DNA of 50,976 nucleotides from Microvirga roseola (GCF_020866965.1 NZ_JAJATX010000020.1:1-50976); one strand, 5' to 3'; counted from the stretch's first letter, positions 26,439-35,076 are shown. Numbers and translations are program-made. The notes: a model not told the origin generated them from the letters alone.

Positions 26439-27446
26439 TCAGAATTCGAGGCAGATCTTGCCGAAATGGGCTCCTGACGCCTCGTACCGGAAGGCCTCGG
26501 CAATCTCGGTCAGGCCAAAGCTGCGATCGATCACCGGCCGCAGGCCTGTGGCCTCAAGGGCCCGCACGAAGTCCATCTGCTGGCGCCGATTGCCGACGAT
26601 CAGGCCTTGAAGCCGGACCTGCTTCGCCATCAGGGCGCCAGTTGGGACTTCGCCGGCGCGGCCGGTCAGCACGCCGATCAGCGAGATGTGCCCGCCGATA
26701 CGCACCGCCGCGATCGATTGAGCCAGCGTCCCCGGGCCGCCCACCTCCACCACATGGTCGATGCCGCGTCCGCCGGTCCAGCCCCGCGCCCGTACGCCCC
26801 AGTCCTCGTGCTTGCGGTAGTTGATGGTGTGATCGGCGCCCAAGGCGCGGACCCGCTCCAGCTTCTCGTCGGAGGATGAGGTGGCAATAACCGTCGCACC
26901 CATCGCCTTCGCGAGTTGCAGGGCGAAGACCGATACTCCGCCGGTGCCGAGCACCAGCACCACATCGCCGGCCTTGAGCCCACCAATGACCACCAGGGCA
27001 CGCCAGGCAGTTAGTCCGGCTGTCGTGAGAGTGGCCGCCTCGGCATGGCTGAAGTTAACCGGCGTGTGGGTGAACCAGGTTGCCGGCCGCACCACCACCT
27101 CCCGGGCATAGCCGTCGACCCCGTCGCCAGGCGTGGTCGAGAAGTCGGACACGGTTGGCGGTCCCTCGTGCCAGTCCGGGAAGAAGCAGGAAACCACAGG
27201 GTCTCCGTCCTTGAACTCGGTGACGCCCTCGCCCACCGCCTCAACGACGCCCGCGCCGTCGGACATCGGAATACGCCCATCTTCCGTCGCCATCCGTCCG
27301 CTCACGACACCGTAGTCGTGGTAGTTGAGCGAGCTCGCGTGCACCCTGACCCGGACCTCACCCGGGCCGGGAGCGCCGGGATCGGGCATGTCGATCAGCT
27401 CGAGCCGATCGAGACCGCCGGGGGTGCGCAACGTGATCCCTTTCAC
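26439..27446 (-). CDS. NAD(P)-dependent MDR alcohol dehydrogenase/quinone oxidoreductase
   Basis: A 335-aa medium-chain dehydrogenase/reductase. The N-terminal GroES-like domain has SLNYHDYG where zinc ADHs have a Cys, so catalytic zinc is probably absent. The nucleotide loop GTGGVSVFALQLAKAMGA is at about 168-185 and NYRKHEDW follows the typical ADHxINY segment. It is a single gene flanked by mosaic DNA. Likely an NADPH-dependent oxidoreductase of small carbonyl or quinone substrates. Confidence 0.9.
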   Translation of the reverse strand: MKGITLRTPGGLDRLELIDMPDPGAPGPGEVRVRVHASSLNYHDYGVVSGRMATEDGRIPMSDGAGVVEAVGEGVTEFKDGDPVVSCFFPDWHEGPPTVSDFSTTPGDGVDGYAREVVVRPATWFTHTPVNFSHAEAATLTTAGLTAWRALVVIGGLKAGDVVLVLGTGGVSVFALQLAKAMGATVIATSSSDEKLERVRALGADHTINYRKHEDWGVRARGWTGGRGIDHVVEVGGPGTLAQSIAAVRIGGHISLIGVLTGRAGEVPTGALMAKQVRLQGLIVGNRRQQMDFVRALEATGLRPVIDRSFGLTEIAEAFRYEASGAHFGKICLEF

Positions 27447-27596
27447 CGTCTCTCTCCAAGTGTCCTGATGGATCGCGGGGGCCTTGTGGCCAACCCGTCA
27501 GAGCATGTCTGCTGGTGGGCCTCGGTACGACACCCGCATAACGGCCCGGACGCCTGTTCGATCCATCGGGGAGCGCAGGCGAGATCACCTTCCGGA

Positions 27597-27790
27597 TAGG
27601 CTTAAGACGATGCCCCATGCCCGGTAGCGCGAATGTCCAGTCAACTCTCGAGGTCGTGCCCCTCTCAGCTGGGCCAGCATCAGATCAACAGCCTTGGGCG
27701 TGACCTTCAAGAGCTTGGCGCCGAGCGGCACCGGTACGAGCGGGCGCGAGGTGACCTCTACATAACTGTGCTCGACTGGTACACGACTGG
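27597..27790 (-). pseudogene. DUF1612/HTH-type DNA-binding protein C-terminal remnant
   Basis: The minus strand reads VPLGAKLLKVTPKAVDLMLA, then PRELTGHSRYRAWGI. This helix-turn-helix plus RELTGRxRYRAWG ending is, as I remember it, the C-terminus of rhizobial DUF1612-type proteins. There is no matching N-terminal domain upstream, so it is a fragment. Assignment is from memory of the motif only. Confidence 0.4.
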
Positions 27791-27868
27791 GATCGAACCG
27801 GAAGAGACAGCTGCGCGCATCTGCCGCGCACTCGAAGTTAAGATTGCTTCGTAGGCTCCCACGAAACT

Positions 27869-28003
27869 TCAGCCCCACACCACGCCTCTGAGGCTCTTGA
27901 GAGCCTCATTGCAACGATCCACGTGGTTGCTGGCCCGCTGCTGCATCTCCACCGTGTTGTGGCAGGGATCGTCTACATCCTGTTTGCAGAATGGGCAGAT
28001 CAT
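27869..28003 (-). CDS. tiny zinc-ribbon-like protein, 44 aa
   Basis: ATG 28003 (or GTG 28006), with AGAGG five nt before it, encodes MICPFCKQDVDDPCHNTVEM, then a helical segment with HVDRC. The CPFC knuckle plus later Cys and His residues suggests one bound zinc ion. An EcfG-type promoter lies 28 nt upstream, so it is probably part of the general stress regulon. The family is not named, but both coding signals and promoter support it. Confidence 0.6.
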   Translation of the reverse strand: MICPFCKQDVDDPCHNTVEMQQRASNHVDRCNEALKSLRGVVWG

Positions 28004-28030
28004 CACGGCCTCTATGGGTGAGCATGGGGC

Positions 28031-28055
28031 AACGGGCGGGCGGAGGCAGGGTTCC
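28031..28055 (-). promoter_or_regulatory. EcfG-type (sigma-EcfG) stress promoter
   Basis: The minus strand reads GGAAC (28055-28051), a 16-nt spacer, then CGTT (28034-28031), an exact match to the alphaproteobacterial general-stress consensus. It precedes the 44-aa zinc-ribbon gene. Confidence 0.65.
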
Positions 28056-28072
28056 TGGTGGACAGGCGGGCG

Positions 28073-28315
28073 CTAAGCAGCTTTCGCCCTACCGTTCTTG
28101 CGGCTTTCAGCCGTTTCGATCTGGCTCATCTTGAGCCTCTCCAGTGCGGATTTCAGGGCTCCCCGATAGCCGCTGGCCTGGATCAGCATGGTCATGAACA
28201 TCACCTCTGGAACATCAGGATGACGGAAGCCGTAGAGCAGGTTGTTGTCCTTGATAAACCCGTTCCGCGCCATCGCGGCCACAAACTGCTTTTCAGTCAA
28301 ATCACGCATTTTCAT
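28073..28315 (-). CDS. small hypothetical protein, 80 aa
   Basis: Begins MKMRDLTEKQFVAAMARNGF (a second ATG at 28309); AGGTG lies four nt before the first ATG. Soluble, mixed alpha/beta, with a basic C-terminus (SRKNGRAKAA). Family not recognised. It lies upstream of the zinc-ribbon gene on the same strand and back to back with the plus-strand small gene at 28438. Confidence 0.6.
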   Translation of the reverse strand: MKMRDLTEKQFVAAMARNGFIKDNNLLYGFRHPDVPEVMFMTMLIQASGYRGALKSALERLKMSQIETAESRKNGRAKAA

Positions 28316-28342
28316 CAGTCACCTAAATGTCTGCCCACAAGC

Positions 28343-28367
28343 GGAACCATATGACCTGCCGCTCGTT
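28343..28367 (+). promoter_or_regulatory. EcfG-type (sigma-EcfG) stress promoter
   Basis: GGAAC (28343-28347), 16-nt spacer, CGTT (28364-28367), an exact consensus match on the plus strand. It lies about 70 nt upstream of the 50-aa gene at 28438. Confidence 0.65.
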
Positions 28368-28437
28368 GTCCCGTTCTCAATTCCATCAACAAGCAACAAA
28401 AGCCGCGCGGCCAAGGCCGTAGCCGCTCAAGGACACC

Positions 28438-28590
28438 ATGCAATCTCAGCCCCAATTCAAGCCTGCAAGGGCACTCTCAGGACCACTGCCGAAAAAGGAG
28501 CCTCCTAAGCTACTCCCTCGGCAAAAGCCACAACCGAGTGGTCTGACGCGCGAAGAGATACGCGCGATCATCATTGAGCAGATTGGCTGA
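28438..28590 (+). CDS. tiny hypothetical protein, 50 aa
   Basis: ATG 28438 with AAGGA four nt upstream. The N-terminal half is Pro/Lys-rich and disordered (KKEPPKLLPRQKPQPSG) and the C-terminal helix is LTREEIRAIIIEQIG. No family is known, but the EcfG promoter upstream and good start context support expression under stress. Confidence 0.55.
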   Translation: MQSQPQFKPARALSGPLPKKEPPKLLPRQKPQPSGLTREEIRAIIIEQIG

Positions 28591-28683
28591 CCCGTCGCAG
28601 TCAATTCGAGAATGAGCCGGGACCGCTTAGGAGCAATTCCGGCTTTTGACTGCACTCGTTCGGGCTATCTCATGGAGGATCGT

Positions 28684-28878
28684 ATGGCTCAGTTCCCAAT
28701 CGTAAAGTCGCTCGCCAAGATCACTGTCACTCGTGTTGACGGAGAATATCAAATCCGGATGGAGGACAGGTCAGGCGATGTCGTCGTCTATCATGCTGTT
28801 TCCGAGCAGGTTCTTGATTTGGCAGACCATCTCGATGACTTGCTTACCGAGGAAGAAGAGGAACAAGCCGAAAGGTGA
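28684..28878 (+). CDS. small acidic hypothetical protein, 64 aa
   Basis: ATG 28684 with GGAGGA at 28674-28679. It reads MAQFPIVKSLAKITVTRVDG, forms a predicted short beta sheet, then LDLADHLDDLLTEEEEEQAER, a strongly acidic tail. Function unknown. It follows the EcfG-linked 50-aa gene by 93 nt on the same strand and may be co-transcribed. Confidence 0.6.
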   Translation: MAQFPIVKSLAKITVTRVDGEYQIRMEDRSGDVVVYHAVSEQVLDLADHLDDLLTEEEEEQAER

Positions 28879-28960
28879 GAGATCAGGCGGACAATGCCGT
28901 CATCGGGACAACCCAAAGGAGGGACATCTGCGTCACCTCCAGCCACGACATTCTTACACC

Positions 28961-29575
28961 TTATCCTCCCAAGGTCTGATCCTGTTCTCTGAACCAGCTT
29001 AGAGCTTGATCGAAGTGGTCAGGTTTGAAATCGGGCCAGTAATCATCGACAATGTAGAAGTCGGCATAGACAGATTGCACAGGCAGGAACCCGCTCAGCC
29101 GCCGTCCACCGCCCCACCGGACGATCAGGTCGAGCCTGGAAACATCGTGAGACCGGATGCTTCCCTCCCGCAGACCGGATAGGTCCCACTCCCAATCGTA
29201 GTTCATCAGCAGGTTGACCTTCATCCCGCTCCCCTGGCGGGCTCGGAACGTCCGAAGCTCAGGAGGAAACAGCCCGGAATTTTCATTGCCGACGACCAGC
29301 AGGGCAGCCCCGCGACGGGTAATTTCCTCAGCAAATGTCATGCAAGCTGAACGGAATGCCTGGATTTGGGGCGGTGGTCTCTTGGTGTTGTCCTGAGTGA
29401 AGCAATAGACGGAGACCTCTGGGATGCCGATACTCTTGCACATTTCGAACAAAGCCAGCCCAGGTTCAATACCGAACTGATAGCCCTGCTCCTTGGGCAG
29501 TCCACGACCGACGGCCCAGCGCCGGTTGCCATCCGGAATGAAGCCGACATGCTTTGGAAGTGATCGCGTCGCCAT
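28961..29575 (-). CDS. short UppS-like cis-prenyltransferase
   Basis: A 204-aa relative of undecaprenyl diphosphate synthase (usual length about 240-250). The catalytic HVGFIPDGNRRWA (Asp plus the NRRWA motif) is intact and the C-terminal WPDF is present. In the middle, the usual LRxSGEQRxSNFLxWQ-type region is altered to VRWGGGRRLSGFLPVQSVYA, retaining Arg residues but not the standard sequence. ATG 29575 is chosen (GGAGA seven nt upstream); the frame extends 13 codons further. It is not next to cell-envelope genes. Probably an accessory or secondary-metabolite prenyl synthase. Confidence 0.85.
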   Translation of the reverse strand: MATRSLPKHVGFIPDGNRRWAVGRGLPKEQGYQFGIEPGLALFEMCKSIGIPEVSVYCFTQDNTKRPPPQIQAFRSACMTFAEEITRRGAALLVVGNENSGLFPPELRTFRARQGSGMKVNLLMNYDWEWDLSGLREGSIRSHDVSRLDLIVRWGGGRRLSGFLPVQSVYADFYIVDDYWPDFKPDHFDQALSWFREQDQTLGG

Positions 29576-29855
29576 TCTGTGATCTCCGTGGCTTTTGCGA
29601 CCACCGTAGCTCACCTTTGCTCCGCTTCCAGCGACTATGATGGCTGATGTCCCTCCCGGGCAGGAGCTTGCTCCCTCTTAGGCTCAGGCCTCGTTAAATT
29701 TAGCGGCCTTCCGCAAACATGAGCGGACGTCGTAATTTCATTACCCATGTGTGGAACGGGAGCAGGCCTTGGCAATGTGAGGTTTGAAAAGACGGGAATA
29801 GACACCTAGTTTACCACACCGACACAACACCCTCTCATCGAAAAACCGATCCCAC

Positions 29856-31460
29856 ATGAGCGACGTACTGAGCCAACTGATGCCGGCTGCACGCCCGAGC
29901 ACGAGCAGTGGCAAAGAGGACTTTCTGCGCGGTGGCGGCGAGATGGGCGAACTCATCCGAGCCTATGACTGGGCATCCACACCCCTCGGGCCGCCGGCTT
30001 CATGGCCGCAGACGCTCAAGACCAGCGTGCGCCTGATGCTCAGCACCCATCATCCGGTATTCATCTGGTGGGGGGACGACCTCATCCAGTTCTACAACGA
30101 CGCGTACCGCCAGATCATGGGTCCGGAGCGCCACCCCGGTGGCCTGGGCCAGCGCGGACGGGATTGCTGGGCAGAGATCTGGGACACCATTGGTCCGCAG
30201 ATCGAGTACGTGATGGCCGGCAAAGGAGCGACCTGGCAGGAGGAGCAGCTCGTGCCGGTGACGCGCCACGGCCGACAGGAGGACGTGTGGTGGACCTACG
30301 GCTACAGCCCCATTGATGACAGCACTCGGCCAAGCGGAGTCGGTGGGGTACTGGCGTTGTGCAACGACGTGACCCACCATCGGACGGATGCCCGGCTCAT
30401 TGAGACCCAGCGGCGCCTGAATGCCGTGTTGAACAATGCCTCGGTGTCGATCTTCCTCATGGATGACAAGCAACAATGTGTCTACATGAATGCCGCGGCC
30501 GAGAAGATGACTGGTTATACTCTAGAGGAGGTGCAAGGCCGTCCCCTCCATGACGTGATCCATCACACCCGTCCTGACGGCAGTCACTTTCCCCTGGAGG
30601 AGTGCCCTATTGATCGCGCGTTCCCGGAGGACAATCAGATGCAGGGAGAGGAGGTGTTCGTTCACAAGGACGGCAGCTTCTATCCTGTGGCTTTTACGGC
30701 AAGCCCTATCTGTGATGCTGACGCCAATACGATCGGCACGATCATCGAGGTGCGGGAGATCAGCGCCGAGAAGAAGGCACAGGAGCATCAGCGCATTCTC
30801 ATCAATGAGCTCAACCACCGGGTCAAGAACACGCTCGCGACCGTACAGTCCCTTGCCGCCCAAAGCTTTCGAGGCATCAGCAAGGAGGACCAGCCCAGCA
30901 CCAAGACCTTCGAGGAGCGCCTGTTCGCCCTGGCGCGTGCCCACGACGTGCTGACCCGGGAGAACTGGGAGAAGGCGGAGTTGGGGGAGATCATCGAGGA
31001 GGTGCTCGACCCCTATCGCCGGCTTGGCTCCCGCATCGAGATCGACGGATCGGCCATTGCCCTGCCTCCAAGCACAGCCCTTGCACTGGCCATGGCAGTG
31101 CATGAGCTTGCAACCAATGCAGCGAAGTATGGAGCACTGTCGACCCCTGAAGGCCGGGTTGCTGTTACTTGGAGGGTAACACCTGGTGATCCCCCGCATT
31201 TGGCCATGCGCTGGCAGGAGCGGGATGGCCCTACAGTGACGCCTCCCAACCGCAAAGGGTTCGGCACGCGGTTGATCGAGAGGATGCTGGCTAACGAGCT
31301 ATCCGGTGAGGTCGAGCTGACCTTCGAGCCCACGGGGGTGATCTGCTCTGTGAGGGCACCGCTGGTGGGTTCAATTTTCGTCCAGCCGAGGAAGATGGGG
31401 AAGGCTCGTCTCATGACGTGCGGATGTCAGGCAACCTACTGCGGCTGCCAAAGCAGGTGA
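29856..31460 (+). CDS. PAS-domain HWE-family sensor histidine kinase
   Basis: A 534-aa cytoplasmic sensor kinase. The first PAS-like domain covers about 55-175 (PVFIWWGDDLIQFYNDAYRQ) and the second PAS/PAC about 185-308. The HWE kinase core follows, with phospho-acceptor H321 in NELNHRVKNTLATVQS, HELATNAAKYGALS as the N-box and W-x-E (RWQERDGP). No membrane segment. The extreme C-terminus is unusual: after the ATPase fold ends at SVRAPL, about 30 extra residues end in TCGCQATYCGCQSR, with four Cys. Monocistronic; no partner regulator adjacent. Confidence 0.93.
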   Translation: MSDVLSQLMPAARPSTSSGKEDFLRGGGEMGELIRAYDWASTPLGPPASWPQTLKTSVRLMLSTHHPVFIWWGDDLIQFYNDAYRQIMGPERHPGGLGQRGRDCWAEIWDTIGPQIEYVMAGKGATWQEEQLVPVTRHGRQEDVWWTYGYSPIDDSTRPSGVGGVLALCNDVTHHRTDARLIETQRRLNAVLNNASVSIFLMDDKQQCVYMNAAAEKMTGYTLEEVQGRPLHDVIHHTRPDGSHFPLEECPIDRAFPEDNQMQGEEVFVHKDGSFYPVAFTASPICDADANTIGTIIEVREISAEKKAQEHQRILINELNHRVKNTLATVQSLAAQSFRGISKEDQPSTKTFEERLFALARAHDVLTRENWEKAELGEIIEEVLDPYRRLGSRIEIDGSAIALPPSTALALAMAVHELATNAAKYGALSTPEGRVAVTWRVTPGDPPHLAMRWQERDGPTVTPPNRKGFGTRLIERMLANELSGEVELTFEPTGVICSVRAPLVGSIFVQPRKMGKARLMTCGCQATYCGCQSR

Positions 31461-31910
31461 GCTTAGTCTTTCAAATGGGAAAAAGCGTCCGCGAGTTGCA
31501 CGTCATGCCCTTCATGGAGCCTGATGAAGGTGCGTTCGAGTGTCTTCGGAAGACACGGTCGGCGCGTCAGGTGGCGAGCCAGCAACGAACCAGTCCAAGC
31601 TGGCGATTTGCCCGGCCTGGCAGGGTTCCGAACACTGAAATGCACTTGGAGGACCGCTGACGCCAGAACGCTCGCGGAGATCGTGTAACGTACAAAGCAT
31701 ATGATCGCGGACCAGCTAAAGTCAGGTCTAGGTCTTGGTCGTGTCAAAACGCTTTGGCAGAAGACAGATCGCGGCTTTCCCCGCTCCAAAGCGCTTCACC
31801 ATCATTGGCGAACGCGGATTGGCTGATCGTCAATGGAATGAGGCTTCCATCGTCTCTGAAGCGAGGATCCGGCGTGTCACAGGCGTGATGACACGAGCAC
31901 AGCCCTGCCC
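31461..31910. other. intergenic stretch without supported gene
   Basis: About 450 nt. No frame has both a plausible start and recognisable protein. The right edge adjoins an IS1182 tail, so part is probably decayed insertion-element DNA. Confidence 0.4.
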
Positions 31911-32126
31911 CTAGGCCCTAAGGGCGGCCATCAGCGGTCGGATGCCCAGGATGTTCAGCACCCGGGTGAGATTGTAGGCCAGCACGTGCAGGGCCATCTC
32001 GCAGGCAACCTTCGGCAAGGTCTTCAACAGGAAGTGGGTGGCGCACACGCGCATCTTGATCGTGCCGAAAGGATGCTCGACCACCTCCCGCCGCTGGCGC
32101 ATGGCCCCTGGGTTGCGGCGAGCAAG
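31911..32126 (-). pseudogene. IS1182-family transposase C-terminal fragment
   Basis: Minus strand: MRQRREVVEHPFGTIKMRV, then THFLLKTLPKVACEMALHVL and AYNLTRVLNILGI to TAG at 31914-31916. It is the conserved C-terminal end of IS1182 transposases, including the VEHPFGT(I/L)K motif; RRDNLARRNPGA upstream belongs to the same protein. The rest of the element is missing beyond about 32130. Confidence 0.85.
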
Positions 32127-32290
32127 ATTGTCCCGGCGGCGGTGAGAAGCGAGACATGCCGACCCTGGCCGATGCCGCGGCCAATGATGAGTCGCATGCC
32201 GGGGCCGGGAGCAAGCTGCATCGCCGGCAGGGCCGTAAGGAAATTGAGGAGGGTGGGTAGATCGAGCACGATAGAGATCTTCGGCATCGT

Positions 32291-32830
32291 TCAGGTGCCC
32301 CGGCCTATGAGTTCTTTCTCGAAATAATAGCGTCGAAGACTGCTGCCGACCGTCCTGTTTGTAGCCGCCGTCGCGACTTCCTCGCGAACCAACTGATAGC
32401 CAGCCGAGCGATAGAGGAGGATTGCAGCTTCCTGAAGCTCTGAGGTGCTAAGCAACATCCTGGCGCTACCCTGATCCAGCGCGACGCGTTCGGCATGGGC
32501 GAGCATCAGACGACCTAACCCTCTCCGGCGGAATTCTGAGCCGACATACATGCGGCGCAGTTCCATAGTGTCACCTGCGGCAGGCTCAAGGCCGAAATTT
32601 CCCATGAGCCCGTGCTCATCGACCGCGACCCAGAAGCTCGCCCCTCGGCTGGCCGAGTAGTAGCTGGGGATCCGATCAATCTCATCACGCAGCGCGAGGG
32701 CAATGTACGTCTCGAACTGCTCCTTCAGATGGGCGGGCGCCAACTCGCGATTAATGCGGACGAACAGATCTCGCACGGCCGCCTGATCCTGGGCCTCATA
32801 GCGGCGGATTCCGGATTGCCCTGTCACCAC
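32291..32830 (-). CDS. GNAT family N-acetyltransferase
   Basis: A 179-aa GNAT: acetyl-CoA loop RRRGLGRLMLAHAER, then LLSTSELQEAAILLYRSAGY as motif B. GTG 32830 with AAGGA four nt upstream is the chosen start; the open frame continues upstream through a truncated neighbour, but that part is not GNAT-like. Substrate unknown. It overlaps no intact gene; its 5' flank is the broken end of a nitronate monooxygenase gene. Confidence 0.85.
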   Translation of the reverse strand: MVTGQSGIRRYEAQDQAAVRDLFVRINRELAPAHLKEQFETYIALALRDEIDRIPSYYSASRGASFWVAVDEHGLMGNFGLEPAAGDTMELRRMYVGSEFRRRGLGRLMLAHAERVALDQGSARMLLSTSELQEAAILLYRSAGYQLVREEVATAATNRTVGSSLRRYYFEKELIGRGT

Positions 32831-32846
32831 AGCATCCTTTTGCGCG

Positions 32847-33368
32847 TCATCCCAGATATGCTCCCGCGGCCTCAGCGGCTTCTGCTTCAGCGACAGTCGA
32901 GGTAACCGCGAACCAAGCAATCCTCTTGGCCTTGAGCCTCCGCACATCCTCTGGAGGAAACAAGCCCATAATGGAGGAGGCGATCGGCGGTGCAGCCTCG
33001 ATCAGGGCTTCCCATTGCGCGTTGAAGGCTGGCGGAACGCTATCACCAGCCTTAGGTGACATCTCGGGTCCCCAGGATGCAAGAAATGCTCGAACCCGCC
33101 CTTCGTGCTCAGGATTCCGAACCGGTGGTGGGTCGGGGATCCAGAGGTTGAGCGGGAAGGCGCCGCTTCTTGACTGCCGGACAACTCTTGCCCAAGCTAG
33201 GATCTCTTGGGGCTGCATAAGCAGCGCCCCGCATGCACCCAAGCCGCCAGCGTTTGCCACTGTGATGGACAAGATTGGGGCGCTGGCGCCTACCATTGGC
33301 GCCATGAGAATGGGCACTCGTATGCCGAAATGGCTACAGAACGCCTCCGCTCGATCACGGAATGACAT
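32847..33368 (-). pseudogene. nitronate monooxygenase-like protein, 3'-truncated
   Basis: From ATG 33368 (GGAGGTG upstream): FRDRAEAFCSHFGIRVPILM, APMVGASAP, GGLGACGALLMQP. This is the FMN-barrel start of 2-nitropropane dioxygenase/nitronate monooxygenase. Family proteins are about 320-360 aa; here homology stops at AEAEAAEAAGA and a stop follows three codons later, leaving 173 aa without the catalytic His region and the phosphate-binding C-terminal half. The break point is near 32860, directly before the GNAT gene. Confidence 0.8.
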
Positions 33369-33435
33369 GATGCACCTCCGTGATCTCATTGTCACTGCCA
33401 ACAGCTTGCCACACAATTGGTGTACATTGATTACT

Positions 33436-33456
33436 GCTATCTCAGTAAGAGATAGC
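33436..33456. promoter_or_regulatory. 8-bp perfect inverted repeat, candidate operator
   Basis: GCTATCTC - AGTAA - GAGATAGC, 21 nt in total, centred about 80 nt upstream of the nitronate monooxygenase start. It has the size of a TetR/HxlR/MarR-type dimer site; no adjacent regulator survives. Confidence 0.45.
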
Positions 33457-33552
33457 CTAGGCCCCCTGGAGCTATCTGCATGAACGCGGGTGGGCTTGAG
33501 CGTATCCCGTGGGGTGGTGTATGAGCGCCAGTCCTCGGCTGGGCCGGGTTGC

Positions 33553-33711
33553 TCAGGCGGTCATGGCCGACAACCGGCGAACGGGATCATCGCTCAGAGT
33601 GCTCAGACTTTCCTGCGACATGTAGCGCCGGCTCACCGCCCACTCGTCATTCTGCTCCAGCATCGGGGCTCCCACGAGGCGGAGGACCGCGCGAAGGTTG
33701 CTCATAAGCCA
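33553..33711 (-). pseudogene. IS256-family transposase C-terminal fragment
   Basis: Minus strand frame to TGA 33553-33555: LMSNLRAVLRLVGAPMLEQN, then DEWAVSRRYMSQESLSTLSD. MLEQNDEWAVxRRYMxxE is the conserved end of IS256/mutator-type transposases. Only the tail is left. Confidence 0.8.
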
Positions 33712-33879
33712 CCCTCACGAGCATTGGCCCTATGGCCCCGTTTGACCTAGGGCTAGGGCGGGAGCCCGCTCTTGCCTCCGAACCGGTATCACGTCGGGAG
33801 TACCATGAGCCGAGTCCAACAATCGGATTTCCAGAGATTAGAGTTTTCCGACCTTGATCTGCATCAACCGATTTAGTCT

Positions 33880-34030
33880 GCACAACCGCGGGCTTATTCC
33901 CGATAGCACCGTGTAGCCGCTCCTCGTGGTAGTATCGACGCAAGTCCCCATATTCTCGCGCGCATCGGCAGGCTCAGAAAGGAGTGCTAGTTCAGACACT
34001 CCGCTCCGAAACGGCCGTTGAACGCTTCAG
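33880..34030 (-). pseudogene. IS3-family orfB C-terminal fragment, frameshifted
   Basis: The minus strand contains EAFNGRFGAECLN-like and LADARE segments in one frame, then RRYYHEERLHGAIGNKPAV in another: the AFNGR/ECLN...YNxxRPHxA(I/L)G ending of IS3 orfB. One frame change separates the two parts. Downstream (33712-33879) nothing further is recognised. Confidence 0.65.
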
Positions 34031-34221
34031 AGGTCGCTGTCGGTCGGCCTGCCCCGCCGATCACGTCTTCGCCCCGACAGCTGAAGCGCGGGGCCCAGCG
34101 ACGACACATAGCACACCTGTCTTTGGCAGATCTCCTGGATCCGCCGCCTAAGTCAAAGTTCGGCCTACTCGGTGCGGCGGGACTTTTAGTGGTGGGTGGC
34201 GTGGCGAACCTGACGGGACGG

Positions 34222-35076
34222 TCAGTTCACCGGGGCGCTTGCTGATGCACCCCTTTGCTGTGCAATCTCGTTCCAGCGGTCCGCCTCCGCCTTATTGGGC
34301 TTCTGACCGAACACAGGCAGTTTCTTGAGCACCTCCTCGTCATAGGTTCGGGCCATGCCGAGGGCGCCGCGAGCGTCGCCGCCATTGAAGACGCGTGCGA
34401 AGAAGGAACGTGCTACTGCAAGATCCCCGCTGCTCAGGGCCCGTTCGGCCTTCGCAAGATAAGCCTCTATCTCCATAGCCGTGATGGTGACAGGTACTCT
34501 AGGCTCCGGGGCCGCCGGAGCGGCTTCCTGTTCTAGTATCTTCCCGGGAACAGGGAACGGGGCTTTCCCGACTTCGGGTGCGGCTGCAGCTAGCGAGGGC
34601 TGGGGTTCGGAGTTACTCTGGGGGATAGAAGCAGTCACTGTTGGCGCAGTGGCGATAGGCTCCGGCTCCGTGAGCGCGACCGATGCTGCGGGCGGGTCCA
34701 TGCTCTCAAGGTCCGTCTGCGGTGCCGGCGCGGCCAAGGCAGGGGCGATGGCGGTAGGGTTCGGCGTGGCCTGGGTTGGTGCCGCTAGGGCCTGAGCCAC
34801 TGCTATGGAATGCGCCGAACTTTCGCCCGCGATCGCCGTGACTGAAGCTTCGAGGTCCGGCTCGGGCAGATGGGTCTCTTCCTGTCCCATCATGAGAGAT
34901 ACACCTCCCGCTCCGAGGAGTAGCGGCATCACGACAGCCGCCACTGTGCGAAGGCTCATCCGGCTCCGAACCTGCGCCCGGCTGCGGAGAGGGAGCTCCG
35001 TTCGGGATCCGGCATTTTGGCCTTCGCCTAGCATCCAGCTCAAATTCTGCAGGTCCTGGCGTTGCCGGCCGCTCAT
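34222..35076 (-). CDS. membrane-anchored protein with C-terminal Sel1/TPR-like repeat
   Basis: A 284-aa protein. ATG 35076 overlaps the TGA of the TAXI gene (ATGA). One transmembrane helix at about 43-63 (LRTVAAVVMPLLLGAGGVSL) is followed by a long Pro/Ala/Ser/Glu-rich, probably disordered periplasmic linker (about 65-190). A helical C-terminal domain follows (AYLAKAERALSSGDLAVARS, GGDARGALGMARTYDEEVL) in which ARGALGMARTYD resembles a Sel1/TPR repeat. Coupling to TAXI suggests a partner or localisation factor. No catalytic motif. Confidence 0.8.
   Translation of the reverse strand: MSGRQRQDLQNLSWMLGEGQNAGSRTELPLRSRAQVRSRMSLRTVAAVVMPLLLGAGGVSLMMGQEETHLPEPDLEASVTAIAGESSAHSIAVAQALAAPTQATPNPTAIAPALAAPAPQTDLESMDPPAASVALTEPEPIATAPTVTASIPQSNSEPQPSLAAAAPEVGKAPFPVPGKILEQEAAPAAPEPRVPVTITAMEIEAYLAKAERALSSGDLAVARSFFARVFNGGDARGALGMARTYDEEVLKKLPVFGQKPNKAEADRWNEIAQQRGASASAPVN

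Noticed and set aside
29755..29781. EcfG-like GGAAC upstream of the HWE kinase
   Set aside because: The second box at the right distance reads ATGT, not CGTT.
32024..32287. Minus frame MPKISIVLDLPTLLNFL
   Set aside because: Overlaps the IS1182 tail in another frame and shows no recognisable domain or conserved start.
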